DNA of 64,000 nucleotides from Streptomyces sp. CG 926 (GTDB lineage: Bacteria; Actinomycetota; Actinomycetes; Streptomycetales; Streptomycetaceae). Made by a program: the position numbers and the translations under genes. Below the pieces are notes generated by a model. The model was not told where the DNA came from and searched no databases. It worked only from the letters and a program-made list of their open reading frames with translations. Location of the stretch: the NCBI RefSeq assembly GCF_003148825.1, contig NZ_QGGZ01000017.1, positions 1 to 64,000 of the forward strand, in the 5' to 3' direction. The number at the start of each line of letters is the position of its first letter. Position 1 is the first letter of the stretch. Positions 31,336 to 39,414 of the stretch are shown here, in pieces.

Positions 31336-32538
31336 ATGCCGACCCGTGCCCCCGCCCGCCGGAGCCGCCTCCGCACCGGACTGTCCGCCACCGTCCTGAC
31401 CGCCGCCGCGCTCGGCGGACTGCTGCAGCCCGCGGTGGCGGCCGGTGACCCCGGCCCGGCCGACGGACCGGGGCGCCACGACAAGGCCCTCCAGCGGCAG
31501 CTCGACCGACTGGTCGCCCAGGAGGACGGCCCGCCCGGGGTGATCGCCCTGCTCACCCGGGGCGACCGTACGCAGGTGTACACGGCCGGCGTCGGCGACA
31601 TCGCGACCGGTCGCCCACCGCACCCCGACGACCACATGCGCATCGCCAGCATCGCCAAGGCGTTCAGTGGAGCGGTCGCCCTCCAACTCGTCGACCAAGG
31701 CAGGCTCTCCCTCGACGACACCATCGGCGAGCGCCTGCCCGACCAGCCCGAGGCCTGGCACGCGGTGACGCTGCGCCAGCTCCTCCAGCACACCAGCGGC
31801 CTGCCGGACTTCTCGACCGCCCCCCGGTTCCTGGAGATCCTCACCGCCGACCCGCGCCACGTGTTCGACCCCCGCACCCTCCTCGACTTCGTGGCCGACA
31901 AGCCGCTGCTCTTCGAACCCGGCTCCCTGTACGAGTACTCCAACTCGGACAACATCGCGATCGCGCTGATGGCCGAGGCCGTCTCCGGGCGCCGCTACGA
32001 GGACCTCCTCAAGGAGCTCGTGTACCGCCCGCTGGGGCTGCACCGGACGAGCCTGCCCCTGGGGTACCGGCTCCCGCGCCCGTACCTGCACGGCTACGAC
32101 GTCCAGCCGCCGGCCGAACCGGAGGACATCAGCGAGGCCTTGGGCGCGTCCGGTGTCTGGGCCTCCGGTGGCATCGTCTCCACCCCGAAGGAACTGGGCA
32201 CCTTCATCCGGGCCTACGGCGGCCCCTCGATGCTGTCGGCGCAGACCCGCAAGGAGCAACTGACCTTCCGTCCCGGCGACTCCTCGGAGCCGGCCGGCCC
32301 CGGCACCAACGCCGCCGGGCTGGCGATCTACCAGTACACCACCCGCTGCGGTGTGGTCTACGGCCACACCGGGAACTTCCCCGGCTACACCCAGCTCGCC
32401 GCCACCACCCCCGACGGCACCCGGTCGTTGACCTTCTCGATCAACACGCAGACCAGTAAGGGCAACAAGCCCGCGCTGCTGGCCCGACTGCGCACCGTGC
32501 AGGAGGATTTCGTCTGCGCCCTGCTCAAGAAGCCCTGA
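31336..32538 (+). CDS. Exported serine hydrolase / D-Ala-D-Ala carboxypeptidase (class C beta-lactamase fold)
   Basis: 400 residues with a signal peptide ('RTGLSATVLTAAALGGLLQPAVAA'). Penicillin-recognition motifs: S105-x-x-K108 (SIAK), Y201-S-N203 and H344-T-G346. These fit a low-molecular-weight DD-peptidase or related esterase acting on the wall. ATG 31336 follows CAGGAG. No wall genes flank it. Confidence 0.88.
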   Translation: MPTRAPARRSRLRTGLSATVLTAAALGGLLQPAVAAGDPGPADGPGRHDKALQRQLDRLVAQEDGPPGVIALLTRGDRTQVYTAGVGDIATGRPPHPDDHMRIASIAKAFSGAVALQLVDQGRLSLDDTIGERLPDQPEAWHAVTLRQLLQHTSGLPDFSTAPRFLEILTADPRHVFDPRTLLDFVADKPLLFEPGSLYEYSNSDNIAIALMAEAVSGRRYEDLLKELVYRPLGLHRTSLPLGYRLPRPYLHGYDVQPPAEPEDISEALGASGVWASGGIVSTPKELGTFIRAYGGPSMLSAQTRKEQLTFRPGDSSEPAGPGTNAAGLAIYQYTTRCGVVYGHTGNFPGYTQLAATTPDGTRSLTFSINTQTSKGNKPALLARLRTVQEDFVCALLKKP

Positions 32539-32666
32539 GGCGCCGCGACATGACGAAGTGACGGAGTGACGGGGCGGCGGGATGGCGGGTGTGGCGGTGC
32601 GCCGGGTGTGGCGCGAAAACGATCACGCTCGCCCGCGCCGCCACCCGCGATCCCTATGCTGACGCC

Positions 32667-33653
32667 ATGCTCGACATACCTCTTTCAGCGCTGGAAGTCG
32701 CGATGGTGCAAACGGGCACCCGAGCCGTGGACACCCTGCGGGACACCACGGCCTTCGCCCAAGGACTGGAGAACCTCGGTTACCACCGACTCTGGTACGC
32801 GGAGCATCACCACTCTCCCGCGATCGGCGCCTTCCCACCGGTCGTCCTGACGGCGCACGCGGCCGCGTCGACCTCGGCCATCCGGCTCGGTTCGGGGGGC
32901 GTGCTCGCCCCCAACCACGCCCCCCTCAGCCTGGCGGAGCAGTTCGGCACGCTGGCCGCCCTGCACGAGGACCGTATCGACCTGGGTATCGGTCGTGGTC
33001 CCGGTACGTTCGACGACGGCATCGCGCGGGCGCTGCGCCGCGGCGCCGACCCGGCGACGGACGCCGAGTACCGGGACGACGTGGCCGCGATCCTGTCGTT
33101 CCTGGTGGACGAGGTGGCACTGGGCCCGCTGCCGGAGCCGTGGCTGCTGGCCTCCAGCCCCGCGGGGGCGGCCCTCGCCGCGGAACTCGGCCTGCCGGTC
33201 GCGGTCGCCCACCACATCCGGCCGGACAACACCCTCGCCGTTCTGGAGCGCTACCGGTCGGCCTTCTCCCCGTCCCGCTGGTGCGAGCGGCCCCGCGTAC
33301 TGCTGTGCGTGGAGGCCGTGTGCGCGGAGACGGAGGAGGAGGCCGTACGGCGCGCGGGGCCGATGAACGTCGTGAAGGCCGGCCTCCTGAAGGGCGAGAG
33401 TCGGCTGCCCTTCCCCACCCCCGAGCAGGCGGCCACCCACCCCTTCACGGAACAGGAACGGCACGCCTTGGCGGGCTTCCGCGCGCAGCAGGCCGTCGGC
33501 ACGCCGGAGACCGTCGTGAAGCGGCTCGCGCACCTCGCCACCGAGACCGGGGCGGACGAGCTGATGCTGACCACGCCCGTCCATGACCTCGGCGACCGCA
33601 TCGCCTCGTACGCGCTCATCGCAAAGCACCGGGGAGCCGCGACGCCGGCGTAG
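32667..33653 (+). CDS. LLM-class flavin-dependent oxidoreductase
   Basis: 328 residues, luciferase-like TIM barrel: 'MLDIPLSALEVAMVQTGTRA', 'LGYHRLWYAEHHHSPAIGAF', 'IRLGSGGVLAPNHAPLSLAE', 'LHEDRIDLGIGRGPGTFDDG' and 'VGTPETVVKRLAHLATETGA'. Uses reduced FMN/F420 to oxidise or reduce an unknown substrate. This subgroup is frequent in actinomycetes. ATG 32667; an upstream frame to 32589 is not supported. Confidence 0.88.
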   Translation: MLDIPLSALEVAMVQTGTRAVDTLRDTTAFAQGLENLGYHRLWYAEHHHSPAIGAFPPVVLTAHAAASTSAIRLGSGGVLAPNHAPLSLAEQFGTLAALHEDRIDLGIGRGPGTFDDGIARALRRGADPATDAEYRDDVAAILSFLVDEVALGPLPEPWLLASSPAGAALAAELGLPVAVAHHIRPDNTLAVLERYRSAFSPSRWCERPRVLLCVEAVCAETEEEAVRRAGPMNVVKAGLLKGESRLPFPTPEQAATHPFTEQERHALAGFRAQQAVGTPETVVKRLAHLATETGADELMLTTPVHDLGDRIASYALIAKHRGAATPA

Positions 33654-33909
33654 GCGCGGTCGCCGCCGCCATCGCTGCCGCAGTCGGCCCCGCCGCGCAG
33701 GTGCTCGTGACACTGCTCACAGGCGACGCGGCACCACGCGGGTGGCCACAGGCGTTGGCGCTCCGAGGTTGTCGCCCTCGACCGGAGAGGCCCGTGTGCA
33801 CTGAGCCACACAAAACGGGCCATTCGGTCGAGGTGGTGCTCCGAACGGATGACCTAGCCTGGACCGACCAGCGTGATCCGGGGGCTGAGGGCAAAGGAAG
33901 AGCACGTCC

Positions 33910-34830
33910 ATGCGCATCACCACCAGTTCCGCACGTCGTCGACGGGCGGGGTACGGGGCCGCGGCCGCCCTTCTCGGCCTCCTGGCGGCAGTCGGCAGCC
34001 CTGCTTACGCCGCTACGGACGGCTCGGTGGACCGCACCCCGGACGCGCCCCCCGGCGGCCACTCCACGCAGGCCGGAACGACGGGCGCCGCGCAAGGCGC
34101 CGCTCAGGGGGCAGCCCGCGGTGCCGCTCACGGGGCAGCCCAGGGGACACCCCAGGGTGCTGCCGCTCACGGGGCGGCCCAGGGCGCCGCTCTCGGCAGC
34201 ACCAGCACCAGCACCGGGGTCCCGCTGGGGATATCCCGGCTGGCGCAGGGCGCGGGCCGGCAGGTCGCGATCACCATCGACGACGGCCCGGACCCCCGTT
34301 GGACGCCCCAGGTGCTGGAGACGCTGCGAAAGAACCACGTCAAGGCCACCTTCTGCATGATCGGCACCAAGGCCCAGAAATACCCGGAGCTGGCGCGCGC
34401 GGTCGCTGCCGACGGGCATCAGCTGTGCGACCACTCCGTCGACCACGACGTCACGATGGACCACAAGCCCGTCGCCTACCAGCGGCAGCAGATCCTCGAC
34501 GGCAAGGCCATGATCGAGAAGGCCGTTCCCGGGGTCCCCGTCACGTACTACCGCGCGCCGGGCGGAGCCTTCACCCCCGACAGCCGCGCTATCGCCGCCG
34601 CGAGCGGGATGCGGCCGCTGGGCTGGAGCGTCGATCCCAAGGACTGGAGCCGGCCGGGCCTGAAGGCCATCCTCTCCACCGTGCAGGGCAAGCTTCCGCA
34701 GCAGCCGACGGTCCTCTTCCACGACGGGGGCGGCGACCGCAGCGAGACCGTCGCCGCGCTGAAGGAGTACCTGCCCTGGCTCACCGAGCAGGGCTACAGC
34801 TTCTCCTTCCCGGCCCGCACGACCCCGTAG
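33910..34830 (+). CDS. Secreted polysaccharide (chitin/peptidoglycan) deacetylase
   Basis: 306 residues. Signal peptide (AAAALLGLLAAVGSPAYAAT), a low-complexity linker of Gly-Ala-Ala-(Gln/His) repeats (about 58-96), then a NodB domain: 'VAITIDDGPDPRWTPQVLET' with metal Asp, 'HQLCDHSVDHDVTMD' supplying the H-x3-H metal pair, and 'VTYYRAPGGAFTPDSRAI'. Removes N-acetyl groups from surface polymers. ATG 33910 follows AAAGGAAGAGCACGTCC. Confidence 0.9.
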   Translation: MRITTSSARRRRAGYGAAAALLGLLAAVGSPAYAATDGSVDRTPDAPPGGHSTQAGTTGAAQGAAQGAARGAAHGAAQGTPQGAAAHGAAQGAALGSTSTSTGVPLGISRLAQGAGRQVAITIDDGPDPRWTPQVLETLRKNHVKATFCMIGTKAQKYPELARAVAADGHQLCDHSVDHDVTMDHKPVAYQRQQILDGKAMIEKAVPGVPVTYYRAPGGAFTPDSRAIAAASGMRPLGWSVDPKDWSRPGLKAILSTVQGKLPQQPTVLFHDGGGDRSETVAALKEYLPWLTEQGYSFSFPARTTP

Positions 34831-34855
34831 TCCCGGCCCCGGGCCGCCCCCCGCC

Positions 34856-36121
34856 TCACCGGGCGGGGAGGCGGAATCCGTTGAAGAGGTCGTCCATGCC
34901 GCGCAGGGCCAGGCGGTCCGGGGTGGCACCGAGCGCGAGATCACGGACGGCCGCCGCGACCGGATTGCGCAGGACGCCCAGACGTCCGACGCGGCGGGCG
35001 CGAAGGCGCACGGCGTCGGTGCGGACGAGACGAGCGGCGGTGTACGCGGCGAGGGCGGCCGGAACAGCCGGATCGGCAGTGTCCCGGCCCTCCCAGCTCT
35101 CCCGGCTCTCCCGGCCGTCCCGGCCGCCTTGGTCCCCGTACCCGTCCCCGCCCCCACCGTCTCCGCGCTCTCCGGCGGGCAGCAGGTGGGCGAGGACCAC
35201 CGCGTCCTCGATGGCCTGGCAACCGCCCTGGCCGAGGTTGGGCGCCATGGCGTGCGCCGCATCACCCAGCCAGGCGATGCGGCCGTGGTGCAGGCGCGGG
35301 AGCGGCGCGGCCAGGTCGTAGAGATCGTTCCGCAGGACATCGGCGGGGTCGAGAAGCCCGACCCGGTCCAGCAGGGCCGGAATGGGTGCGTGCCATGAAC
35401 CGAAGCGCTGCCGCAGTTCGGTGCGCGGGTCGGTGAAGGGGGTGTTCGGCGGGACGACCGCGGTGGCGTAGAGGTAGTGGCGGCCGTCCGCGAGTGGGGT
35501 GACCCCGAACCGCTTCCCCCGGCCCCATGTCTCGCTCATGGCCCGTATACGCAGGTCCGGCGCCTCCACGAGGGTCCGCCAGGCCGTCTCACCGATGTAG
35601 TGCAGTCCGGGGTGGGCGGGAAAGTACGCGCGGCGCAACGGGCTGTGGATGCCGTCGGCGGCGACGACGAGATCGGCGGGCAGGCCCGGCCCTGCCGCCG
35701 TGCGTACGGTCGGGCGGCCCTCGGCGTCGTCGACGCCGGTCACCTCGGTGCCGTAACGAAGGGCCGATGGCGGCAGAGCGGCGGAGAGGGTGGCGGTGAG
35801 GGCCGGGCGCGGAACGGCGAGGGGCGCCATCCCGTATCGGGCCTTCATGTCCTCGGTGCCCGCCCGGGTGAGCCACCGGCCGTCGGGGCGGCGCACACCC
35901 ATCGTCGCGGGTACGGCGCCGCCGATCGCGCGGGAGACGTCGACGCCGATGGCGCCGAGCGCGCGCAGGGCGTTGGGGGCGAGGCCGATGCCGGCGCCGG
36001 TGAAGGGTGCTTCCGGGGCGCGTTCGCAGACGGTGACGTCCCAACCCCGGCGGTGCAACGCGACGGCGATCGTGAGGCCGCCGATCCCGGCTCCTACCAC
36101 CACCGCGTGACGGTTCGTCAT
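34856..36121 (-). CDS. FAD-dependent monooxygenase (UbiH/PHBH-like)
   Basis: 421 residues. FAD motifs: 'VVVGAGIGGLTIAVALHRRG' (6-25), 'LVVAADGIHSPLRRAYFP' and 'WLGDAAHAMAPNLGQGGCQA'. Aromatic hydroxylases with this fold modify aromatic metabolites or inactivate antibiotics (Tet(X), Rox). A Gly/Asp/Arg-rich insert (about 322-356, 'GERGDGGGGDGYGDQGGRD') interrupts the C-terminal helix region and is unusual. Starts 2 nt after the stop of the EamA transporter gene, so the two are one operon under the MarR-type dyad. Confidence 0.88.
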   Translation of the reverse strand: MTNRHAVVVGAGIGGLTIAVALHRRGWDVTVCERAPEAPFTGAGIGLAPNALRALGAIGVDVSRAIGGAVPATMGVRRPDGRWLTRAGTEDMKARYGMAPLAVPRPALTATLSAALPPSALRYGTEVTGVDDAEGRPTVRTAAGPGLPADLVVAADGIHSPLRRAYFPAHPGLHYIGETAWRTLVEAPDLRIRAMSETWGRGKRFGVTPLADGRHYLYATAVVPPNTPFTDPRTELRQRFGSWHAPIPALLDRVGLLDPADVLRNDLYDLAAPLPRLHHGRIAWLGDAAHAMAPNLGQGGCQAIEDAVVLAHLLPAGERGDGGGGDGYGDQGGRDGRESRESWEGRDTADPAVPAALAAYTAARLVRTDAVRLRARRVGRLGVLRNPVAAAVRDLALGATPDRLALRGMDDLFNGFRLPAR

Positions 36122-36123
36122 GG

Positions 36124-37116
36124 TCACCCTCTCCGTTCGGAGCCCCCACCATAGAACGGCCGGGTCGGGGACCCGACGGCCGTCAGGAGCGGCCGGCCGT
36201 TCGCCGTGGGAGGTCGGGCCCGGCCGGTGGCCGCCCGGTCCGGGAAGCCGGGCTGCCGCACCTTGCCCGAGGGGCGGCCCAGGGCGACTCCGCTCAATGC
36301 CAGCGCCAGGCCGCACAGTTGTCGGCCCGTCAGTACCTCCCCGGCGACCGCCGTCCCGAGCAGCACCCCCGTGACCGGGTTGAGCAGCCCTATCAGGCCC
36401 ACCGTCCCGGCGGGCAGACGGCGAAGACCGGCGAACCACACGACGAAGGCCAGCGCGGTGGCGACCAGGCCGACGTAGCAGTACGCGAGGAAGGCCGACG
36501 GGGACATCGGCGGCGGCGGGCCCTCGACGGCCACGGCGACCGGCAGCAGGAGCAGGCCGCCGGCGGTGAGCTGCCAGGCGGTCGAGGCGAGCACACCGGC
36601 GTCGGCGGCAGAGGTGCCCCACCGCTTCGCCAGGATGTGGCCGAAGGAAGAAACCAGTACCGCCGCGGCCGAGGCCAGGACGCCCGGCACGCTGATCCCG
36701 CCCGTGCCCCCGAGCAGCATGAGGCACACTCCGCCCAGCCCGATCGCGGCACCCGCCAGGTGGGCGACGCCCGGACGCTCGGCCACCAGGAGCCAGGCGG
36801 CGAGCATCATGATCAAGGGGGAGACGGCCATGACGGTCGAGGCCACGCTCGTCGCCAGCAGCTGGGAGGCGACGAAGACGAGGACGAAGAACACGCTCAC
36901 ATTGAGCAGCCCGAGGACGGCGGACCGCCCCCACCACACGCCGTGCGGCCGGCGGCGGCACAGCGCCAACAGGACCAGGCCGGCCGGCAGCGCTCGTAGG
37001 GCGGCCCCGTACAGCGGGTGGTCCGCCGGTAGGAACGCGTGGGTGACGAAGTAGTTGGCCCCCCAAACGATCGGCGCCACAGCGGTCAGTGCCACCCAGC
37101 GCGTATTTGCTTCCAT
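36124..37116 (-). CDS. EamA/DMT-family exporter
   Basis: About 330 residues, ten membrane spans ('WVALTAVAPIVWGANYFVTH', 'VFFVLVFVASQLLATSVAST', 'LIMMLAAWLLVAERPGVAHL', 'FVVWFAGLRRLPAGTVGLIG', 'LLGTAVAGEVLTGRQLCGLA'). EamA proteins export amino acids, metabolites or drugs. Start ATG 37116 (MEANTRW) is favoured because it lies just after a -10-like TACAAT in the shared promoter; the alternative ATG 37137 lies inside the opposite arm. Followed with a 2-nt gap by the monooxygenase. Confidence 0.85.
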   Translation of the reverse strand: MEANTRWVALTAVAPIVWGANYFVTHAFLPADHPLYGAALRALPAGLVLLALCRRRPHGVWWGRSAVLGLLNVSVFFVLVFVASQLLATSVASTVMAVSPLIMMLAAWLLVAERPGVAHLAGAAIGLGGVCLMLLGGTGGISVPGVLASAAAVLVSSFGHILAKRWGTSAADAGVLASTAWQLTAGGLLLLPVAVAVEGPPPPMSPSAFLAYCYVGLVATALAFVVWFAGLRRLPAGTVGLIGLLNPVTGVLLGTAVAGEVLTGRQLCGLALALSGVALGRPSGKVRQPGFPDRAATGRARPPTANGRPLLTAVGSPTRPFYGGGSERRG

Positions 37117-37147
37117 GGAAGGTATTGTAGCTTCCATGGAAGCAAAT
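37105..37147. promoter_or_regulatory. Mirror-image divergent promoter/operator (MarR/EamA)
   Basis: 16-bp perfect inverted arms (37105-37120 and 37132-37147) each containing the palindrome TTCCATGGAA, separated by GGTATTGTAGC. The spacer holds TATTGT on the plus strand and TACAAT on the minus strand, both at the distance expected of -10 elements from the two ATGs (37136 plus, 37116 minus). Both transcripts could therefore be leaderless and occluded by one bound regulator. Confidence 0.78.
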
Positions 37148-37690
37148 GCATCGTCGGGGGAGCACGGGCAGCGCGGACAGGACGGACAGGAGCACGGACC
37201 GTCGCTGGACCGGGTGGCCCGGATCCAGGCCGACTGGCGCCGCGAACGGCCTGACCTCGATGTCGGCCCACAGGGCGTGATCGGCCGACTGCACCGCCTC
37301 GCCGACCGGCTCGGCGCGGAACTCCGCCTCGTCTACGACCGCTACGGCCTCGGCGAAGGCGAGTTCGACGTCCTGTGCGCACTACGCCGCGCCGGTGAGC
37401 CCTTCGAGCGGGCGCCGGGTGAACTCGCCGCACACACCATGGTCACCACCGGCGCGATGACGAAGCGGATCGACCGCCTGGAACGGTCCGGGCTCGTCAC
37501 CCGCCGGCGCTCCGGCGACGACCAGCGCGGCCGGATCGTCGCCCTCACCTCGGCCGGGCGCGACCTCGTCGACCGGGCGTTCACCGACCACATGCGCAAC
37601 GAACGCCGTCTGCTGGACCTCGTCACGCCCGAGGAGGCCGCGGCACTGGAAACGCTGCTCACCGCCTGGCTCTCCCGGCTGGAGGACTGA
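37136..37690 (+). CDS. MarR-family regulator
   Basis: 184 residues. After a Gln/Gly/His-rich N-terminus, 'GVIGRLHRLADRLGAELRLV', 'GEFDVLCALRRAGEPFERAP', recognition helix 'MVTTGAMTKRIDRLERSGLV' and 'RRRSGDDQRGRIVALTSAGR' form the winged helix. ATG 37136 overlaps by two bases a potential EamA ATG on the other strand. Probably represses itself and the EamA-monooxygenase operon; MarR ligands are typically small aromatics. Confidence 0.9.
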   Translation: MEANASSGEHGQRGQDGQEHGPSLDRVARIQADWRRERPDLDVGPQGVIGRLHRLADRLGAELRLVYDRYGLGEGEFDVLCALRRAGEPFERAPGELAAHTMVTTGAMTKRIDRLERSGLVTRRRSGDDQRGRIVALTSAGRDLVDRAFTDHMRNERRLLDLVTPEEAAALETLLTAWLSRLED

Positions 37691-37766
37691 GGCGGGGGAG
37701 CACGGCCGGCCCCCCCCCGGTACCCGCCGATCTCGGCCCCCGGCTCGACCTGGAGAATGCCACGGT

Positions 37767-38561
37767 ATGAACTCTCCGTCACCGTCGGGTCCTTGGGGCA
37801 GATCGCTCCGCGCCGTGCGGGCGTACCCGCGCCGCGCGCCGTTGACCCTCGCCTATGTCTGCCTGCTCCTGGTCGGCCATGTCTGGATCGGCCAGGGGCT
37901 GTCCGCCGATCGGGCGGCCGGCGTACTGGACCACCTCAGCACCAACCTGGACAACCTGCAGGACCACCCACTGTCCGCACTGCTCGGCAGCGTGCTGTTC
38001 TTCGACGGCACGCTCACGGACATCGCGTCGACCGACTTCGTGGGTACCTTCATCACCTTGGGCCTCGGCGTCTGCTGCTTCCTGGCCTGGGTGGAGCACC
38101 GATGGGGGAAGCGGCGCGCTATAGCCGTCTTCCTCGGCGGGCATGTCGTGGCCACCCTGCTCACCGCTGTCGTCATCGTCGTCGCGCTGCGGCAGGGTTG
38201 GTATCCGACGGCCGTGCGGCAGTCCTTGGACTACGGGGTCAGTTACGGCGCCCAGACCGTGCTGGCGATCGGTACGCTCGCCCTGCCGCGCCGTGGCCGG
38301 CTCCCTTGGGCCGTCTTCGTCCTCGCATGGCCGCTCGGCGGCGCCGACTGGTCCGCGCCACTGCCGGACTTCACCACGATCGGCCATGTCCTGGCGGCGC
38401 TGCTCGGCTTCGGGTTGCTGGCTGTCCCGGCGTTCCGGCGGCAAGGTATCCGCGCCGCCGCTCCGTTGCCCGCCACGGCGAGCGACTTCGGCCCGGACCG
38501 GGTCACCGTCACGGACCCGACGCCACCGGCAGCCGTGGGGGAGACGCCGCCCTCGACCTGA
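37767..38561 (+). CDS. Rhomboid-like membrane protein
   Basis: 264 residues, about six membrane spans. It shows the GxSxG motif 'DYGVSYGAQT' (Ser159) and a later membrane His in 'TTIGHVLAALLGF' (His207), matching the Ser-His dyad of rhomboid intramembrane proteases. The preceding helix lacks the usual Asn-rich loop, so activity is uncertain. ATG 37767 is 77 bp past the MarR gene and could be read through. Confidence 0.7.
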   Translation: MNSPSPSGPWGRSLRAVRAYPRRAPLTLAYVCLLLVGHVWIGQGLSADRAAGVLDHLSTNLDNLQDHPLSALLGSVLFFDGTLTDIASTDFVGTFITLGLGVCCFLAWVEHRWGKRRAIAVFLGGHVVATLLTAVVIVVALRQGWYPTAVRQSLDYGVSYGAQTVLAIGTLALPRRGRLPWAVFVLAWPLGGADWSAPLPDFTTIGHVLAALLGFGLLAVPAFRRQGIRAAAPLPATASDFGPDRVTVTDPTPPAAVGETPPST

Positions 38562-38601
38562 GCGTCGCCGCCCCGACTGCGGCAGGAGCCCGCGCGCCCG
38601 A

Positions 38602-38641
38602 CCGGCCCCGGCCCCTTGCCCGTCGGCGGCGGGCCGGGGCC
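38602..38641. terminator. Bidirectional terminator
   Basis: 12-bp stem CGGCCCCGGCCC / GGGCCGGGGCCG between the convergent rhomboid-like and TetR genes. Confidence 0.75.
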
Positions 38642-38727
38642 GACCGACCGCGCATCACCCCCGGTCGGGACCGCGGCCCCCGGAAGCCGTCCCCTGATCC
38701 CGTCCTCTGATCCCGTTCCCCGATCCG

Positions 38728-39345
38728 TCAAGGAGCGGGTTCGGCTTGCCGGAGGCTGCGGAACACCTCAGGGGTCGTCCAGCCGCGCAACGTGGCGTGG
38801 ATCGTCGAGCGGAACGCCGCTTCGGCCGTGTCGGTGTCGAGGGCCCCGGCCAGTTCGAGCGTCACGAGCCCGTGCAGCGTCCCCCAGATCGACAGGGCGA
38901 TCGACCGTGCCTCGCCGGCCAGGACGGACGCCGCCAAGCCGCGATCGATCGCCGCGAGGAGCGGGCGGATCGGGTCACCGGCACCGACCGGTCCTGACGG
39001 GTCGAAGGACTGCACACCGCCGAACAGCACCGCGTACAGGTGGCTGTGTCCGCGCGCCCAACCGCGATAGGCGACGGCCAGCGCGTAGAGGTCCGCGAGA
39101 GGCTCCGCGGAGGTCGACACCGCCGACAGGCCCTCGAACAGGCCGGTGACGGCCCTGTCGCGCACCGCGCCGAACAGGCCGTCCTTGCCGCCGAACAGCG
39201 AGTACACCGCCGTCGTCGACGCCTCGGCGGCCGCGGCCACGGCGCGGAGCGTCACCGACTCCCGCGGACGGGTGGCGAGCATCTCCGTTGCGCACAACAC
39301 GAGTCGCTCTCTGACGGCTTCGTCGTTCGTTCTCGGCCTACCCAC
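38728..39345 (-). CDS. TetR-family regulator
   Basis: 205 residues. N-terminal HTH: 'ERLVLCATEMLATRPRESV', 'TLRAVAAAAEASTTAVYSLF' and 'GGKDGLFGAVRDRAV'. The C-terminal ligand domain ('YRGWARGHSHLYAVLFGG', 'SIWGTLHGLVTLELAGAL') is of the TetR_C_33-like type common beside hydrolases. Divergent from the hydrolase gene at 39415 with a 22-bp TetR-style dyad between. Confidence 0.88.
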   Translation of the reverse strand: MGRPRTNDEAVRERLVLCATEMLATRPRESVTLRAVAAAAEASTTAVYSLFGGKDGLFGAVRDRAVTGLFEGLSAVSTSAEPLADLYALAVAYRGWARGHSHLYAVLFGGVQSFDPSGPVGAGDPIRPLLAAIDRGLAASVLAGEARSIALSIWGTLHGLVTLELAGALDTDTAEAAFRSTIHATLRGWTTPEVFRSLRQAEPAP

Positions 39346-39370
39346 GACCAGCAGCCTACCGGCCTTTGAT

Positions 39371-39392
39371 AACGTCGTTTTGAAACAGCGTT
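39371..39392. promoter_or_regulatory. TetR-type imperfect dyad
   Basis: AACG-N2-GTTT-TG-AAAC-N2-CGTT: both arm pairs complement exactly. A 10-bp direct repeat (CGTTTTGAAA / CGTTCTGAAA, 13-bp period, 39376-39398) overlaps it. The region is AT-rich and lies in the 69-bp gap between the divergent genes. Confidence 0.65.
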
Positions 39393-39414
39393 CTGAAATT
39401 GCTGGAGGATCGCC

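Noticed and set aside
34077..34200. Repeated GGCGCC/CAGGG segments
   Set aside because: They encode the Ala/Gln-rich linker of the deacetylase and are explained by coding low complexity.
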